A stretch of DNA of 64,000 bases from Agromyces sp. S2-1-8 (GCF_021129215.1 NZ_JAJOLP010000001.1:372001-436000), one strand, 5' to 3'; shown: positions 16,990 through 27,461, counted from the first letter of the stretch. The notes: generated by a model not told the origin, from the letters alone. Translations and numbers: made by a program.

Positions 16990-18306
16990 ATGCCACTCGC
17001 CCTCGGGGTCGACTCGTCGACCCAGTCGTGCAAGGTCGTCGTCGTCGACGCCGACACGGGCAGCGTCGTGCGCTCGGGTCGTGCCGCCCACCCCGACGGC
17101 ACCTCCGTCGACCCCGAGGCCTGGTGGCTCGCGATGCAGGCCGCGATCGTCGAGGCCGGCGGCCTCGACGATGTCGCGGCCTGGTCGATCGGCGGGCAGC
17201 AGCACGGCCTCGTCGCCCTCGATGCGTCCGGCGAGGTCGTGCGCGACGCCCTGCTCTGGAACGACGTGCGCTCGGCCGGGGCCGCCGAGGACCTGATCGC
17301 CGAGTTCGGCGCCGCACGCCTCGCGACGCGGTCCGGCCTCGTGCCGGTCGCCTCGTTCACGATCACGAAGCTGCGCTGGCTGCGCGATCACGAGCCGGCG
17401 AACGCGTCTCGGGTCGCCGCGGTCGCGCTGCCGCACGACTGGCTGACGTGGCGGCTGCGCGGCTTCGGTCCGGCTCGGACCTCGCCCCGCGGCCCGGTGC
17501 TCGACGAGCTCGTCACCGACCGTTCGGATGCCTCGGGCACCGGCTACTGGAACCCCGCGACCGGCGAGTACGACCGCGAGCTGCTCATCGCGGCGCTCGG
17601 CCACGACGTGGTGCTCCCACGGGTGCTCGCGCCGTTCGGGTCGACGACCGATGCGTCGGGCCGCCGGGTCGGTGCCGGTGCCGGTGACAACGCCGGCGCA
17701 GCCCTCGGCCTCGGCGCTGAGCCCGGTGATGCGATCGTCTCCATCGGCACGTCGGGCACGGTGTCCGCGATCAGCCGCGAGCCGATCTTCGATGCCTCGG
17801 GCACGGTGGCGGGCTTCGCCGACGCGACCGGCAACTTCCTGCCCCTCGTCGCGACCCTGAATGCGGCGCGCGTGCTCGACGTGACCGCGTCGCTGCTCGG
17901 CGTCTCGCACGAGGAGTTCGGGGTGCTCGCCCTCGAAGCGACGCCCGGCTCGGGCGGTCTCACCATGCTGCCGTACTTCGAGGGCGAGCGCACTCCGAAC
18001 CTGCCCGATGCGACCGCGTCGCTCACCGGCATGACCCTCGCCTCGACGACTCGTCCGAACCTCGCGAGGGCCGCCGTCGAGGGCATGCTGGGCGGGCTCG
18101 GCGCCGGCCTCGATGCCCTGCGCGCCCTCGGCATCCCGCTCGAACGGGCCCTGCTCATCGGCGGCGGCGCGCAGTCGGAGGCCGTGCGGCGGATCGCTCC
18201 GGCCGTCCTCGGCCTTCCGGTCGAGGTGCCCGCTCCCGGCGAGTACGTCGCCCTCGGTGCCGCGCGCCAAGCCGTGCTCGCGCTCGAGGCTGCGGCCGTC
18301 GCGTAG
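16990..18306 (+). CDS. xylB: Xylulokinase
   Basis: The protein has 438 residues of the FGGY kinase family and phosphorylates D-xylulose to D-xylulose-5-phosphate. The N-terminal ATPase fold begins [22 protein letters not shown]. The substrate segment [13 protein letters not shown] contains the MQHG-like motif, and LLWNDVRS follows. The C-terminal part contains [22 protein letters not shown] and [25 protein letters not shown] precedes the ATG. It is somewhat shorter than many XylB proteins (about 480 residues). It converges on the GH1 gene with only 16 bases between the stops. Confidence 0.95.
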   Translation: MPLALGVDSSTQSCKVVVVDADTGSVVRSGRAAHPDGTSVDPEAWWLAMQAAIVEAGGLDDVAAWSIGGQQHGLVALDASGEVVRDALLWNDVRSAGAAEDLIAEFGAARLATRSGLVPVASFTITKLRWLRDHEPANASRVAAVALPHDWLTWRLRGFGPARTSPRGPVLDELVTDRSDASGTGYWNPATGEYDRELLIAALGHDVVLPRVLAPFGSTTDASGRRVGAGAGDNAGAALGLGAEPGDAIVSIGTSGTVSAISREPIFDASGTVAGFADATGNFLPLVATLNAARVLDVTASLLGVSHEEFGVLALEATPGSGGLTMLPYFEGERTPNLPDATASLTGMTLASTTRPNLARAAVEGMLGGLGAGLDALRALGIPLERALLIGGGAQSEAVRRIAPAVLGLPVEVPAPGEYVALGAARQAVLALEAAAVA

Positions 18307-18322
18307 TGGCACTCCCCCGACG

Positions 18323-19741
18323 TCAGCGCGACGCGAGCAGCCCCGCCAGCCAGCGACCGCTGTCCTTCACGATGCGCTGCTGCGTGTCGTAGTCGACGCG
18401 CACGATGCCGAACCGCTTCGAGTATCCGTAGCCCCATTCGAAGTTGTCGAGCAGCGACCAGACGAGGTACCCGCGCAGGTCGACCCCGCGATCCATGGCG
18501 CGCCGTGCCGCCGCGAAGTGCCGTTGCAGGTAGTGGACGCGCTCGGCGTCGTGCACGCGCGGCCCGTCTGGCCCGTCGGACACGACGTCGGCGAACGCCG
18601 CCCCGTTCTCGGTGATCATGAGCGGCAGCCCCGGGAACCGCTCGCCGAGCGACACCAGCAGGTCTTCGAGACCGTCGGGCGCGATGTTCCACCCCATGTC
18701 GGTGTACGGGCCGGCCTGGGGCAGGAACGCGACGTGCTCGCTGCCGGGCCACGGCGTGCCGCCGACGTCCTTGTGCCCGTCGTTGCGGCTGCGCTCACCC
18801 TCGCCGTCCCACATCGCGACGGTGACGGTCGAGTAGTAGTTGACGCCGAGCACGTCGAGCGGCTGGTGCACGAGCGCGAGGTCGCCGTCGTGCACGAACG
18901 ACCAGTCGGTGACCCCGGCGGTGTCGGCGACGAGGTCGTCGTCGTACCGGCCGAGCAGCATCGGGCTCGTGAAGGCGCGGTTGGCGAGGGCGTCGATGCG
19001 ACGGGTCGCCTCGGCGTCGCCGCCCCGGATCACGTGGAAGTTCAGGGTCACCGACACGTCGGGGTCGTTCGAGGCGCGACGCCGGATCTCGGGCACGGCG
19101 AGCCCGTGCGCGAGGTTCAGGTGGTGCACCGCGGCGAGCGCGGCGGCCCCGTCGGTGCGACCCGGCGCGTGGGCGCCCGACCCGTAGCCGAGGTAGGCCG
19201 AGCACCATGGCTCGTTGAGGGTGGTCCACGTGTGCACCCGGTCGCCGAGCGCCTCGACGGCGTGCCCCGCGTAGTCGGCGAAGCGCAGCGCGGTGTCGCG
19301 GTTCACCCAGCCTCCGGCGTCTTCGAGCTCCTGCGGCAGGTCCCAGTGGTAGAGCGTCGCGATGGGTCGGATGCCCCGGGCGAGCAGCCCGTCGACGAGG
19401 CGCGAGTAGAAGTCGACGCCGGCCGGGTTCGGCCGGTCGCCGGCGCCGGGCAGCAGGCGCGACCACGAGATCGAGAACCGGTACGCCTCGAGCCCGAGCG
19501 ATGCCATGAGGTCGAGGTCGGCGTCGAGCCGGTGGTAGTGGTCGCATGCGACGTCGCCGGTGTCGCCGTTCCAGGTGCGGCCGGGGGTGCGGCTGAACGT
19601 GTCCCAGATCGACGGCGTGCGGCCGTCCTCGTCGGCGGCGCCCTCGATCTGGTACGACGCGGTCGCAGAACCGATCACGAACCCGCGCGGGAACTCGAGA
19701 CGTCCGTGGTCACGGGGCGCTGCACTGGTCACGGCGCTCAT
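18323..19741 (-). CDS. GH1 family beta-glucosidase
   Basis: The protein has 472 residues, full length for the family and without a signal peptide. The N-terminal signature [19 protein letters not shown] is present. The acid/base is Glu177 (TLNEPW) and the nucleophile Glu378 (ITENGAAF). The C-terminal [23 protein letters not shown] is also diagnostic. It is the last gene after araD-araB-araA-epimerase on the same strand, 46 bases past the epimerase stop, so it may be co-transcribed with the arabinose genes. It probably cleaves imported beta-glucosides; the exact substrate cannot be read. Confidence 0.94.
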   Translation of the reverse strand: MSAVTSAAPRDHGRLEFPRGFVIGSATASYQIEGAADEDGRTPSIWDTFSRTPGRTWNGDTGDVACDHYHRLDADLDLMASLGLEAYRFSISWSRLLPGAGDRPNPAGVDFYSRLVDGLLARGIRPIATLYHWDLPQELEDAGGWVNRDTALRFADYAGHAVEALGDRVHTWTTLNEPWCSAYLGYGSGAHAPGRTDGAAALAAVHHLNLAHGLAVPEIRRRASNDPDVSVTLNFHVIRGGDAEATRRIDALANRAFTSPMLLGRYDDDLVADTAGVTDWSFVHDGDLALVHQPLDVLGVNYYSTVTVAMWDGEGERSRNDGHKDVGGTPWPGSEHVAFLPQAGPYTDMGWNIAPDGLEDLLVSLGERFPGLPLMITENGAAFADVVSDGPDGPRVHDAERVHYLQRHFAAARRAMDRGVDLRGYLVWSLLDNFEWGYGYSKRFGIVRVDYDTQQRIVKDSGRWLAGLLASR

Positions 19742-19787
19742 CCTCGCACCTCTCGGAGCCGGCGACGATGCCGGCCGTCACGTTCCG

Positions 19788-20780
19788 TCAGCCGAGCGCG
19801 GCGATGCGCCACCCGGCGACGTGGGCGGCGCCGGGCTCGAGCACGACGAGGTCGACGCCCGAGTTGAAGGCGTCGGGCGGGCAGGTCATCGGCTCGACCG
19901 CGAGGCCGATGCGGTGCGTCGCGTCGGCACCGGGCGTGTCGGCGGTGTGCACCTGCACCCACGGGCAGTCGGCGCCCCACGCCATCTCGACGCCGGTGCC
20001 GCCCGGTGCCATGAGCACGACCCGGTACGGGGATGCCTCGGCGCCGGCGCCGATCGCCGCGTCGATCGCGCCACCCGGCGATGCCGCGAGCCCCGTGAAC
20101 GCGTGGTCGATGAACGTCGGCCCGATGGCCCGCGGAGCACGGAAGTCGAAGCCCTGCACCTCGGCGGGCTCGACCGCGAGCGGGCTGAGGCGGTCGGGCG
20201 TCACCGTCAGCACCTCGGCGGCGGGCAGCTCGAGCGTCCAGTCGTCGACCCGTCCCGGTCCCGCGACGAGGTACGGGTGCGGGCCGGTGCCCCACGGCGC
20301 CGCGTCGGGCCCGAGGTTGCGGCCGGTGACGGTCTGGCCGAGGCCCGCCGCATCGACCCGGTACTCGACCTCCACCTCGACGCGGAACGGGTATCCCGCC
20401 TGCGGTTCGATGACCGCGGCGAGCACGACCCGATCGTGCTCGACGACGCGCGGCGCGAAGTCGAGCCAGGCGGCGAGTCCGTGCAGGGCCTGCCCGCGGG
20501 CGGGCTCGGTCAGCGGCAGCTGGAGCTCGTCGCCGGCGAACGCGTACCGCCCGTCGACGATGCGGTTCGGCCAGGGTGCGAGCGTCGCTCCCCGGTAGCC
20601 GGGCCGCACCTCGTCGGCCTCGAACGGCACGACGAGGTCGCGGCCGTCGAAGCGCAGCGTGCGCAGGCTCGCGCCGACGCTCGCGATCTCTGCGGCGTAC
20701 CCGTGCGCGGCGATCCCGAACTGCCGCCCCGATCGGGGCACCGTCGTGGCCGCGAGCGCCGGCCGCGAGGCATCCGTCAT
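19788..20780 (-). CDS. Aldose 1-epimerase family protein
   Basis: The protein has 330 residues with the GalM-like beta-sandwich. Family landmarks include LAPWPNRIVDGRYAF (substrate Arg), LHGLAAWLDF (catalytic His region), TGPHPYLVAGPG (second His) and LAVEPMTCPPDAFNSG (catalytic Glu). It interconverts alpha and beta anomers of aldoses. The start is one base after the araA stop, so it is in the ara operon and probably supplies the anomer used by arabinose isomerase. Confidence 0.9.
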   Translation of the reverse strand: MTDASRPALAATTVPRSGRQFGIAAHGYAAEIASVGASLRTLRFDGRDLVVPFEADEVRPGYRGATLAPWPNRIVDGRYAFAGDELQLPLTEPARGQALHGLAAWLDFAPRVVEHDRVVLAAVIEPQAGYPFRVEVEVEYRVDAAGLGQTVTGRNLGPDAAPWGTGPHPYLVAGPGRVDDWTLELPAAEVLTVTPDRLSPLAVEPAEVQGFDFRAPRAIGPTFIDHAFTGLAASPGGAIDAAIGAGAEASPYRVVLMAPGGTGVEMAWGADCPWVQVHTADTPGADATHRIGLAVEPMTCPPDAFNSGVDLVVLEPGAAHVAGWRIAALG

Positions 20781-20781
20781 C

Positions 20782-22305
20782 TCAGAGCCCCTGCGCCAGG
20801 CGGTAGTACGCCTGGTTCCAGCGCACCTGGTGGGCGAACCCCTCCCGCGTGGTCTGCTCGTCGATCACGAGCAGCTCGAGCTCGGCCATCTCGGCGAAGT
20901 CGCGGAAGACCTCGATGCCGACCGCGTTCGACATGACGGTATGGTGCGCGGCGCCCGCGACGAGCCAGGCGCCGGCGCTCGTCGCGAAGTCGGGCGCGGG
21001 CTTCCAGACGGCACGGCCGACCGGCAGCTTCGGCAGTGCCTCGCGCGGCGCGACGTTCTCGACGACGTTGGCCGTCAGGCGGAAGCGGTCGCGCAGGTCG
21101 CTCATCGCGACGACGACGGCGGGGCCGGGGTCGGCGGTGAAGACGAGTCGCACGGGGTCGTCCTTGCCGCCGATGCCGAGCGGGTGCACCTCGAGCGTGG
21201 GCCGCGCGGTCGTGAGCGACGGCGAGACCTCGAGCATGTGCGCGCCGAGGATGAGTTCATCACCCGGCGTGAGGTCGTAGGTGTAGTCCTCCATGAGGCT
21301 CGCACCGCCCGGGAGACCTGCGCCCATGACGTTCGCGATGCGCACGAGCACTGCGGTCTTCCAGTCGCCCTCGGCACCGAAGCCGTAGCCCTCGGCCATG
21401 AGGCGCTGCACCGCGAGGCCGGGAAGCTGCTTCAGCTCGCCGAGGTCCTCGAAGCTCGTCGTGAAGGCGCCGAAGCCGCCCTCCTCGAGGAACGAGCGCA
21501 GGCCCAGCTCGATGGCCGCTCCGTCGCGCAGCAACGCGTGGCGGTCACCGCCGCGGCGCAGTTCGGGCGCGACGTCGTAGAGCTCCTCGTACTCGGCGAC
21601 GAGCGCGTCGACGTCGGCCTCGGTCGCCGCGGCGACCGCCGCGGCGAGCTCGTTGACGCCCCACGTGTTGACCTGCACGCCGAGCCGCAGCTCGGCCTCG
21701 GTCTTGTCGCCCTCGGTGACGGCGACGTAGCGCATGTTGTCGCCGAACCGGGCGAGCTTCAGGTCGCGGCTCGCGGCGAGGCCGGCGGCGGCGCGCTGCC
21801 ACGTGCCGAGCTCGCGCTGCACGGCCGGGTCGGAGGCGTGCCCGACGATCGTCTTGCGCGGCACGCCGAGCCTCGTCTGGATGTACCCGAACTCGCGGTC
21901 GCCGTGCGCCGCCTGGTTGAGGTTCATGAAGTCGAAGTCGATGTCGGCCCACGGCAGTTCGACGTTCGCCTGCGTGTGCAGGTGGGCGAGCGGCTTGCGC
22001 AGGGCGTCGAGGCCGGCGATCCACATCTTGGCTGGGCTGAACGTGTGCATCCAGGCCACGAGCCCGATCACGCGGTCGTCGGCGTTCGCCTCGAGCGCGG
22101 TGCGCTTGATCGCGGCCGAGTCGGTGAGCACGGGCTTCCAGACGACTCGCACCGGCACGTCGGACGCCTCGTCGAGCTGCGCGGCGATCGCGCGGGACTG
22201 CTCGGCGACCTGCGCGAGCGTCTCGGGCCCGTAGAGGTGCTGGCTGCCGGTGAGGAACCACACCTCGTAGCCGTCGAGCGAGGTGGAGAGCTTGGTGCGG
22301 GTCAT
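20782..22305 (-). CDS. araA: L-arabinose isomerase
   Basis: The protein has 507 residues, normal length (about 500), and converts L-arabinose to L-ribulose. Start ATG 22305 is preceded by AGAAGGA; a longer reading to 22398 would run into the hairpin region. Family landmarks: [17 protein letters not shown] at the N-terminus, [39 protein letters not shown] and [16 protein letters not shown] (metal-site Glu region). It sits between araB and the epimerase in an araD-araB-araA order. Confidence 0.97.
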   Translation of the reverse strand: MTRTKLSTSLDGYEVWFLTGSQHLYGPETLAQVAEQSRAIAAQLDEASDVPVRVVWKPVLTDSAAIKRTALEANADDRVIGLVAWMHTFSPAKMWIAGLDALRKPLAHLHTQANVELPWADIDFDFMNLNQAAHGDREFGYIQTRLGVPRKTIVGHASDPAVQRELGTWQRAAAGLAASRDLKLARFGDNMRYVAVTEGDKTEAELRLGVQVNTWGVNELAAAVAAATEADVDALVAEYEELYDVAPELRRGGDRHALLRDGAAIELGLRSFLEEGGFGAFTTSFEDLGELKQLPGLAVQRLMAEGYGFGAEGDWKTAVLVRIANVMGAGLPGGASLMEDYTYDLTPGDELILGAHMLEVSPSLTTARPTLEVHPLGIGGKDDPVRLVFTADPGPAVVVAMSDLRDRFRLTANVVENVAPREALPKLPVGRAVWKPAPDFATSAGAWLVAGAAHHTVMSNAVGIEVFRDFAEMAELELLVIDEQTTREGFAHQVRWNQAYYRLAQGL

Positions 22306-22340
22306 GTCGTTCCTTCTGGCCTGGTCGGCCGGGGTCTGGT

Positions 22341-22372
22341 CCGCGGCGGGGCCGTGACGGCCCCCGCCGCGG
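22341..22372 (-). other. Strong GC hairpin between araB and araA
   Basis: A near-perfect inverted repeat of about 14 bp (CCGCGGCGGGGCCG against CGGCCCCCGCCGCGG, one bulged base) with a 3-base loop lies in the 98-base araB-araA gap. There is no T-tract. It could be an attenuating or mRNA-stabilising element that changes expression of araA relative to araB. Confidence 0.55.
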
Positions 22373-22403
22373 AAGAGGTGGCGCGCCGCGGCCACCAAGC
22401 CGA

Positions 22404-24089
22404 CTACTTCTGTTTCGTCGACTCGTCTTCGGGGGTCGGGGTGGTCGTGGGGGCGAGCGCCGCGACGGCCGCGGCTTCCGCGACGAGGCCCGCACGGTAC
22501 CGCTCGAGGTAGGCGGCGAAGCCCGCGACGTCGGATGCCTCCGGCTCGACGACCTCGACGGCCGACCCCGCGAACACCCGGTGGTCGAGGTACGCGCCGA
22601 GCGAGGCATCCCGCTCGTCGTCAGTGCCGTGGCCGCGCTCGCGCAGGTACGCGGCCAGCACCGCGATGCCCCACGCACCGCCCTCGGCGGCCGTCTCGCC
22701 GACCGCGACCGGGGCATCGAGCGCCCCGGCGAGCAAGCGCTGCGCCACCCCGGCCGTGCGGAAGATGCCGCCGTGGCCGAACATGCGGTCGAGCTCGACG
22801 CCCTCGGCGGAGAGCACGCGCATGCCGAGCGCGAGCGTGCCGTACACGCCGTAGAGCTGCGCGCGCATGAGGTTCGCGAGCGTGAGCCGGCTGTCGGGCG
22901 TGCGCACGACCATCGGCCGGCCCTCGTCGAGCCCCGCGATCGGCTCGCCCGCGAGCGTGTTGTAGGCGAGCAGTCCGCCGGCGTCGGGCTCGCCCGCGAG
23001 CGCCTCGCCGAAGAGCACCTCGAAGACCGCGTCGCGCGCGAGCGGCGCGCCGTCGCGGGTCGCGCCGGCCGCTTCGGCGAAGCGCTCGAAGACGCCCGCC
23101 CACGCCGCCAGCTCGGAGGCGCCGTTGTTGCAGTGCACCATCGCGACGGGATCGCCCGCGGGGGTCGTCACCAGGTCGATCTCGTGGTGCGCGCTCGCGA
23201 GCGGCCGCTCGAGCACGACCATCGCGAAGATGCTCGTGCCGGCGCTCACGTTGCCCGTGCGCGGTGCGACCGAGTTCGTCGCGACCATGCCCGTGCCCGC
23301 GTCGCCCTCGGGCGGGCAGAGCGGCGCGCCCGGTCGCAGCTCGCCCGTCGGGTCGAGCAGCATCGCCCCCTCGGCGGTGAGCTCGCCGGCGTGCTCGCCC
23401 GCGCCGAGCACCTCGGGCAGCAGCTCGGCGACCCGCGTACCCGGCCGACGGCCCTCGGCGAGTGCGTCGTAGCGCACGAGGAGGTCGGGGTCGTAACCGC
23501 CTGTGGCGGAATCGATCGGGAACATCCCCGAGGCGTCGCCGATTCCCAGCACCTTCCGGCCGGTGAGCCGCCAGTGCACGTAACCGGCGAGGGTGGTCAG
23601 GAAGTCGAGCCGCTCGACGTGCGGCTCGGCGTCGATGATCGCCTGGTGCAGGTGCGCGATCGACCAGCGCAGCGGGATGTTGAGGCCGAACGCCGTGCTC
23701 AGCTCGGCGGCGGCCGGCCCGGTCGAGGTGTTGCGCCAGGTACGGAACGGCACGAGCAGCCCGCCCTGCTCGTCGAACGCGAGGTAGCCGTGCATCATCG
23801 CCGAGACGCCGATCGCGCCGAAGGTCGTCGGCCGCACGCCGTGACGTCGCTCGGCGTCGGCGACGAGTTCCGCGTAGGCGGCGGCGAGACCCGACCAGAC
23901 CGACTCGAGCGAGTAGCTCCAGCGACGATCCTCGGTGAACTCGTTCTCCCACTCGTGCGAGCCCGTCGCGAGCACCGTGGTGGGGTCGTCGGCGTCGACG
24001 AGGCAGGCCTTGATGCGGGTCGAGCCGAGTTCGATGCCGAGCGCGGTGCGCGCCTCGAGGATGGTCGACGGCGAGGCATCCGTGCTCAT
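22404..24089 (-). CDS. araB: FGGY-family kinase, probable L-ribulokinase
   Basis: The protein has 561 residues, the long size class of AraB. ATG 24089 overlaps the araD stop by ATGA. The N-terminal ATPase fold begins [20 protein letters not shown]. The segment [16 protein letters not shown] is the MHG substrate site, and RTWRNTST follows. The C-terminal nucleotide-site segments [12 protein letters not shown] and [18 protein letters not shown] match the family. It phosphorylates L-ribulose to the 5-phosphate. Position between araD and araA supports ribulose specificity; xylulose cannot be excluded from sequence alone. Confidence 0.9.
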   Translation of the reverse strand: MSTDASPSTILEARTALGIELGSTRIKACLVDADDPTTVLATGSHEWENEFTEDRRWSYSLESVWSGLAAAYAELVADAERRHGVRPTTFGAIGVSAMMHGYLAFDEQGGLLVPFRTWRNTSTGPAAAELSTAFGLNIPLRWSIAHLHQAIIDAEPHVERLDFLTTLAGYVHWRLTGRKVLGIGDASGMFPIDSATGGYDPDLLVRYDALAEGRRPGTRVAELLPEVLGAGEHAGELTAEGAMLLDPTGELRPGAPLCPPEGDAGTGMVATNSVAPRTGNVSAGTSIFAMVVLERPLASAHHEIDLVTTPAGDPVAMVHCNNGASELAAWAGVFERFAEAAGATRDGAPLARDAVFEVLFGEALAGEPDAGGLLAYNTLAGEPIAGLDEGRPMVVRTPDSRLTLANLMRAQLYGVYGTLALGMRVLSAEGVELDRMFGHGGIFRTAGVAQRLLAGALDAPVAVGETAAEGGAWGIAVLAAYLRERGHGTDDERDASLGAYLDHRVFAGSAVEVVEPEASDVAGFAAYLERYRAGLVAEAAAVAALAPTTTPTPEDESTKQK

Positions 24090-24802
24090 CGGCGCGCCTC
24101 GCCGGGCTGACCGTAGACGTGCTGGTAGCGCGCGAAGAGGCGGTCGATCGACTCCTGCGGGAGCGGGACGAGCGGCCCCGCCTCCCGGGCGTGGTGCACC
24201 GTGCGCGCGACGTCCTCGAGCATGACGGCGGCCTTGACCGCGTCCTTCGCGTCGGAGCCGATCGTGAACGGCCCGTGGTTCTGCATGAGCACCGCACGCG
24301 AGCGGTGGCCGGTGAGGGTTTCGACGATGCCGCGGCCGATCGAGTCGTCGCCGATGATCGCGAACGGACCGACCGGCACCGGGCCGCCGAACTCGTCGGC
24401 CATCGCGGTGATCACGCACGGGATCTCCTCGCCGCGTGCCGCCCAGGCGACGGCGAAGGTCGAGTGGGTGTGCACCACTCCCCCGACCTCGGGCATGTTG
24501 CGGTAGACGTAGGCGTGCGCGGCCGTGTCGCTCGAGGGGCTGCGGTCGCTGCCCGGCGTGCCGGGCACGACCTCGCCGTCGAGGTTGCACAGGATCATGT
24601 TCTCGGGCGAGAGCTCGTCGTACGAGACCCCCGAGGGCTTGATGACGAAGAGGTCGGCTCCCGGCACCCGGCCGGACACGTTGCCGCCCGTCCAGACGAC
24701 GAGGCCGTAGCGCACGAGTTCGCCGTGCAGGCGCGCGACCTCGTCGCGGACACGACTGATCGCGGTCTCGACCGCTGGTTCGTAGTGCCTCGATGCACTC
24801 AT
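24086..24802 (-). CDS. araD: L-ribulose-5-phosphate 4-epimerase
   Basis: The protein has 238 residues of the class II aldolase/AraD family, and makes D-xylulose-5-phosphate. The start at 24802 (MSASRHYEPAVET) places it after the operator region; the longer reading to 24937 crosses the operators and is rejected. Zinc-ligand segments are clear: HTHSTFAVAWAARG (His-x-His) and MQNHGPFTIGSDAKDAV (third His). The catalytic Asp/Tyr region is near the C-terminus (FARYQHVYGQPG). It is the first gene of the arabinose operon. Confidence 0.95.
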   Translation of the reverse strand: MSASRHYEPAVETAISRVRDEVARLHGELVRYGLVVWTGGNVSGRVPGADLFVIKPSGVSYDELSPENMILCNLDGEVVPGTPGSDRSPSSDTAAHAYVYRNMPEVGGVVHTHSTFAVAWAARGEEIPCVITAMADEFGGPVPVGPFAIIGDDSIGRGIVETLTGHRSRAVLMQNHGPFTIGSDAKDAVKAAVMLEDVARTVHHAREAGPLVPLPQESIDRLFARYQHVYGQPGEARR

Positions 24803-24897
24803 GCGGGTCGACTCCTCTGTTCTGGCCGGACCACCGGGGTCCCGGCCGGTCTCAACGAGCGGCCATGTTTCGAGACCACCGCACCGAGCCAGCGGCC

Positions 24898-24956
24898 GTG
24901 ACCGGTCACTGTGACCGGTCACGGAACAGTGAACCATGAACCGGTGAGCGCGTCAA
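24898..24956 (-). promoter_or_regulatory. araDBA promoter with phased ACCGGT operators
   Basis: On the minus strand TTGACG (24956-24951) is followed 17 bases later by TTCACT (24933-24928). Two perfect 12-base palindromes GTGACCGGTCAC (24898-24909, 24911-24922) cover the predicted start. A third, degenerate core ACCGGT at 24940-24945 lies in the promoter spacer. The three ACCGGT cores start at 24901, 24914 and 24940, that is 13 and 26 bases apart. The LacI regulator encoded just upstream is the likely binder. Confidence 0.75.
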
Positions 24957-24974
24957 CCCGCTCCGGTTCGTCGC

Positions 24975-26012
24975 TCAGCGGGGCGGTGCTGCGACCGAGC
25001 GGCGAACCATGAGCTCGGGAACGAGCGGCTCGCGGGGCACCTCATCCGCCCCCTCGGCCGCACCGATGAGGGCGTGCACGGCCCGGCGGGCGAGCTCCTC
25101 GAAGTCCTGCCGCACGGTCGTGAGGGGAGGCGAGTAGTATGCGGCGTCGGGCACGTCGTCGAAGCCGACCACGCTCATCGCGGCGGGCACGTCGATGCCG
25201 GCCTCACGCAGCCCGCTGAGGAGCCCGAGCGCCATCTGGTCGTTCGCGACGAAGACCGCGGTGACTCCGGAGGCGAGCACCGCGCCAGCGGCATCCGCCC
25301 CCGAGCCCGCGGTCCAGTCTCCGGCGAACCGGGGTCCGGTCTCGAGCCCGCGTGCGGCGAGCTCCGCCACGAAGCCCGCGGCACGGGACTCGGCCTCGAG
25401 CCAGTTCGATGGGCCCGCGAGGTGCGCGATGCGGCGGTGCCCGGCATCGGCGAGGCATGCGACCGCGAGTCGAGCACCGGCCACCTGGTCGACCGAGAAG
25501 CTGTTCGGCTCGTGCCCGGCCGAGTGCAGGGTGACGATCGGGATGCCCGCGTCGAGCGATTCGATCATCTCGAGCGCGCCCCTCGTCGGCGCGACCACGA
25601 CGAGCCCTTCGACCGACTGCGCCTGCAGGTGCTGCACCGCGGCGGCGACCTGGCCGGGGTCGTCCGATTCGGCGAAGACGGCGCTGACCCAGTAGCCCGC
25701 GGCCCGAGCCGCCTGCTCGACCGCCGCGATGCTGCGCGATGGGCCGTACTGCAGTGCGTCCGAGGCGAGTACGCCGATGGTACGCGACCGGTTCGTGCCG
25801 AGCGCGCGGGCGGCGTTGTTCATGCGGTACCCGAGCTCGCGCATGGCGTCGAGCACCCGCTGCTTCGTCTCGTCGGCGACATCGGGATGGTCGTTCAGCA
25901 CACGCGACACGGTCTGCCGCGACACACCGGCGCGGGATGCCACCTCGCGTACGCCGACCGGGCGGGCACGCGCGCGGTCGGCGCCGGATACCTCGGGGCT
26001 CGCCTCGCTCAC
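24975..26012 (-). CDS. araR: LacI-family repressor of the arabinose operon
   Basis: The protein has 345 residues. GTG 26012 is chosen because TGGAGG lies 9 bases upstream. The HTH is VGVREVASRAGVSRQTVSRVLNDHPDVADETKQRVLDAM (about residues 18-57). Effector-domain signatures follow: GVTAVFVANDQMALGLL and MSVVGFDDVPDAAYYSPPLTTVRQDFEELARRAV. The gene is followed on the same strand by the araD promoter, where tandem palindromes lie, so it probably represses araDBA and releases on L-arabinose. The symbol denotes role; Bacillus AraR has a GntR-type HTH. Confidence 0.85.
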   Translation of the reverse strand: MSEASPEVSGADRARARPVGVREVASRAGVSRQTVSRVLNDHPDVADETKQRVLDAMRELGYRMNNAARALGTNRSRTIGVLASDALQYGPSRSIAAVEQAARAAGYWVSAVFAESDDPGQVAAAVQHLQAQSVEGLVVVAPTRGALEMIESLDAGIPIVTLHSAGHEPNSFSVDQVAGARLAVACLADAGHRRIAHLAGPSNWLEAESRAAGFVAELAARGLETGPRFAGDWTAGSGADAAGAVLASGVTAVFVANDQMALGLLSGLREAGIDVPAAMSVVGFDDVPDAAYYSPPLTTVRQDFEELARRAVHALIGAAEGADEVPREPLVPELMVRRSVAAPPR

Positions 26013-26141
26013 CGCATCACACCTCCACCGCCCGAGTGTACGGCGGGCGGGGCCGGGCATGCGGCGGGCAGACCCGAGTGCGCGGCGGCGAGACCGCGCG
26101 TGCCGCCGCGGAGGCAGCCGCGCACACGGGCGACCGGCCGC

Positions 26142-27416
26142 TCACGCGAATGCGGCGAGGGCGAGGACGGCGCCGGTGACGGTGAGGGGCGCCACGACGA
26201 GTCCGAGCGCAGCGAATCTCAGCCACGAGATCTGGACGCCCATCGCGACCAGCCGGTGGTGCCACAGGAGCGTCGCCAGCGATGCCCATGGCGTGATCAG
26301 TGCGCCGGCGTTCACTCCGATGAGGAGGGCCGCGGTGCGCAACGGGCTGTCGGCGAACGGCTCGAGCGCGAGGTAGGCCGGAAGGTTGTCGAACGCATTC
26401 GCGCTCAATCCTGCGACCCCGGCGAGGCGCAGGAGCTCGATCGGGCCTTCCCCGCCGCCGGCGAGCGAGGCGAGGACCTCGGTGAGACGGAGCTCATGGG
26501 CGGCCTCCATGGCGAGGAAGAGCCCGGCGACGAACACCACGAGCCGCCAGGGCACCAGCGCGGGGCGGACCACGGCCGGTCGGCGCACGAGGAAGACGAC
26601 CACCAGGACCGCTGCGGCGGCGGTCGCCGGAATCCACACCTCGACGCCCGACACGAGCAAGGGGACGAGCAGGACGAGCACGATCGACGCGATCGTCAGG
26701 AGCACGCGGTCTCGGGGCGGTGCGGGCTCGTCGGGCACGAACCGCGTGTTGAGCTGCCTCCGACGCGTGGCGAGGAGGAACCCGGCGGGCACGAGGATCC
26801 CGACGAGGGTCGGGGCCCACATGAGCGCCGCGAAGCCGATCGGGTGCAGCTCGAGGCGCTGGGCGGCGAGCAGGTTGGTGAGGTTCGACACCGGGAGCAG
26901 GAGCGAGGTCGTGTTCGCGAGCCAGACGGTCGTCAGCGCGAACGGGATGGGCGAGATGCGGGCGTGCGCCGCGACCGCGACGACGACGGGCGTCAGCAGG
27001 ACGGCCGTCGTGTCGAGCGAGAGGAAGATCGTCGACGCGGTGGCGGCCGCGACCACGAGCAGCCACAGCACGATCGCCCGGCCGCGGGCGAATCGGGCGA
27101 GCCGCTGCGCCATCGCACGGAAGACCCCGGCCTCGGCCGCGAGCTCCGCGACGATCGTCATCGCGACGACGAAACCCAGGATGGGCGCCGAACGAACGGC
27201 GAGTGCGCCGACTGCGTCGAGTGGGAGGACACCGCCGACCATCGCCGCGATTCCGAGGACGACGAGAACGACCCCCACGACTGCAATCCGCACGAGGAGA
27301 GGGTAGCCGACTCCCGGAGCGGCGCCCGCCACCGCCTTGGGCGGCCGAAGGTCCGCCTCGTCGACGGTCGCGTCGGCGACGGTCGCGTCGTCGACGGTCG
27401 CGTCGGCGACGGGCAC
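26142..27416 (-). CDS. SLC13/ArsB-type membrane carrier
   Basis: The protein has 424 residues with about 11 membrane segments. The two inverted halves typical of the ion transporter superfamily each carry a hairpin-like motif: FLSLDTTAVLLTPVVVAVA and GLSANAFDNLPAYLALEP. The segment TTSLLLPVSNLTNLLAAQRL resembles the SN(L/P)TN sodium/substrate motifs of ArsB/NhaD/SLC13 carriers. The start is uncertain: GTG 27416 has no ribosome site and gives a repetitive acidic N-terminus (VADATVDDAT twice). Internal starts such as the Val near residue 28 are possible. Substrate unknown; candidates are arsenite, sodium/proton or dicarboxylates. It has no clear link to the neighbouring sugar genes. Confidence 0.8.
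   Translation of the reverse strand: MPVADATVDDATVADATVDEADLRPPKAVAGAAPGVGYPLLVRIAVVGVVLVVLGIAAMVGGVLPLDAVGALAVRSAPILGFVVAMTIVAELAAEAGVFRAMAQRLARFARGRAIVLWLLVVAAATASTIFLSLDTTAVLLTPVVVAVAAHARISPIPFALTTVWLANTTSLLLPVSNLTNLLAAQRLELHPIGFAALMWAPTLVGILVPAGFLLATRRRQLNTRFVPDEPAPPRDRVLLTIASIVLVLLVPLLVSGVEVWIPATAAAAVLVVVFLVRRPAVVRPALVPWRLVVFVAGLFLAMEAAHELRLTEVLASLAGGGEGPIELLRLAGVAGLSANAFDNLPAYLALEPFADSPLRTAALLIGVNAGALITPWASLATLLWHHRLVAMGVQISWLRFAALGLVVAPLTVTGAVLALAAFA
27351..27410 (-). repeat. 30-bp in-frame tandem repeat, two copies
   Basis: The unit encodes VADATVDDAT, then VADATVDEAD. It sits at the extreme 5' end of the SLC13-type gene and creates an acidic, probably disordered N-terminus, if translation really begins at 27416. 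Confidence 0.75.
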
Positions 27417-27461
27417 GCGCGAACGGGCCGGACCGCCGGGGCCCGGCCCGTTCGCGTGCGA

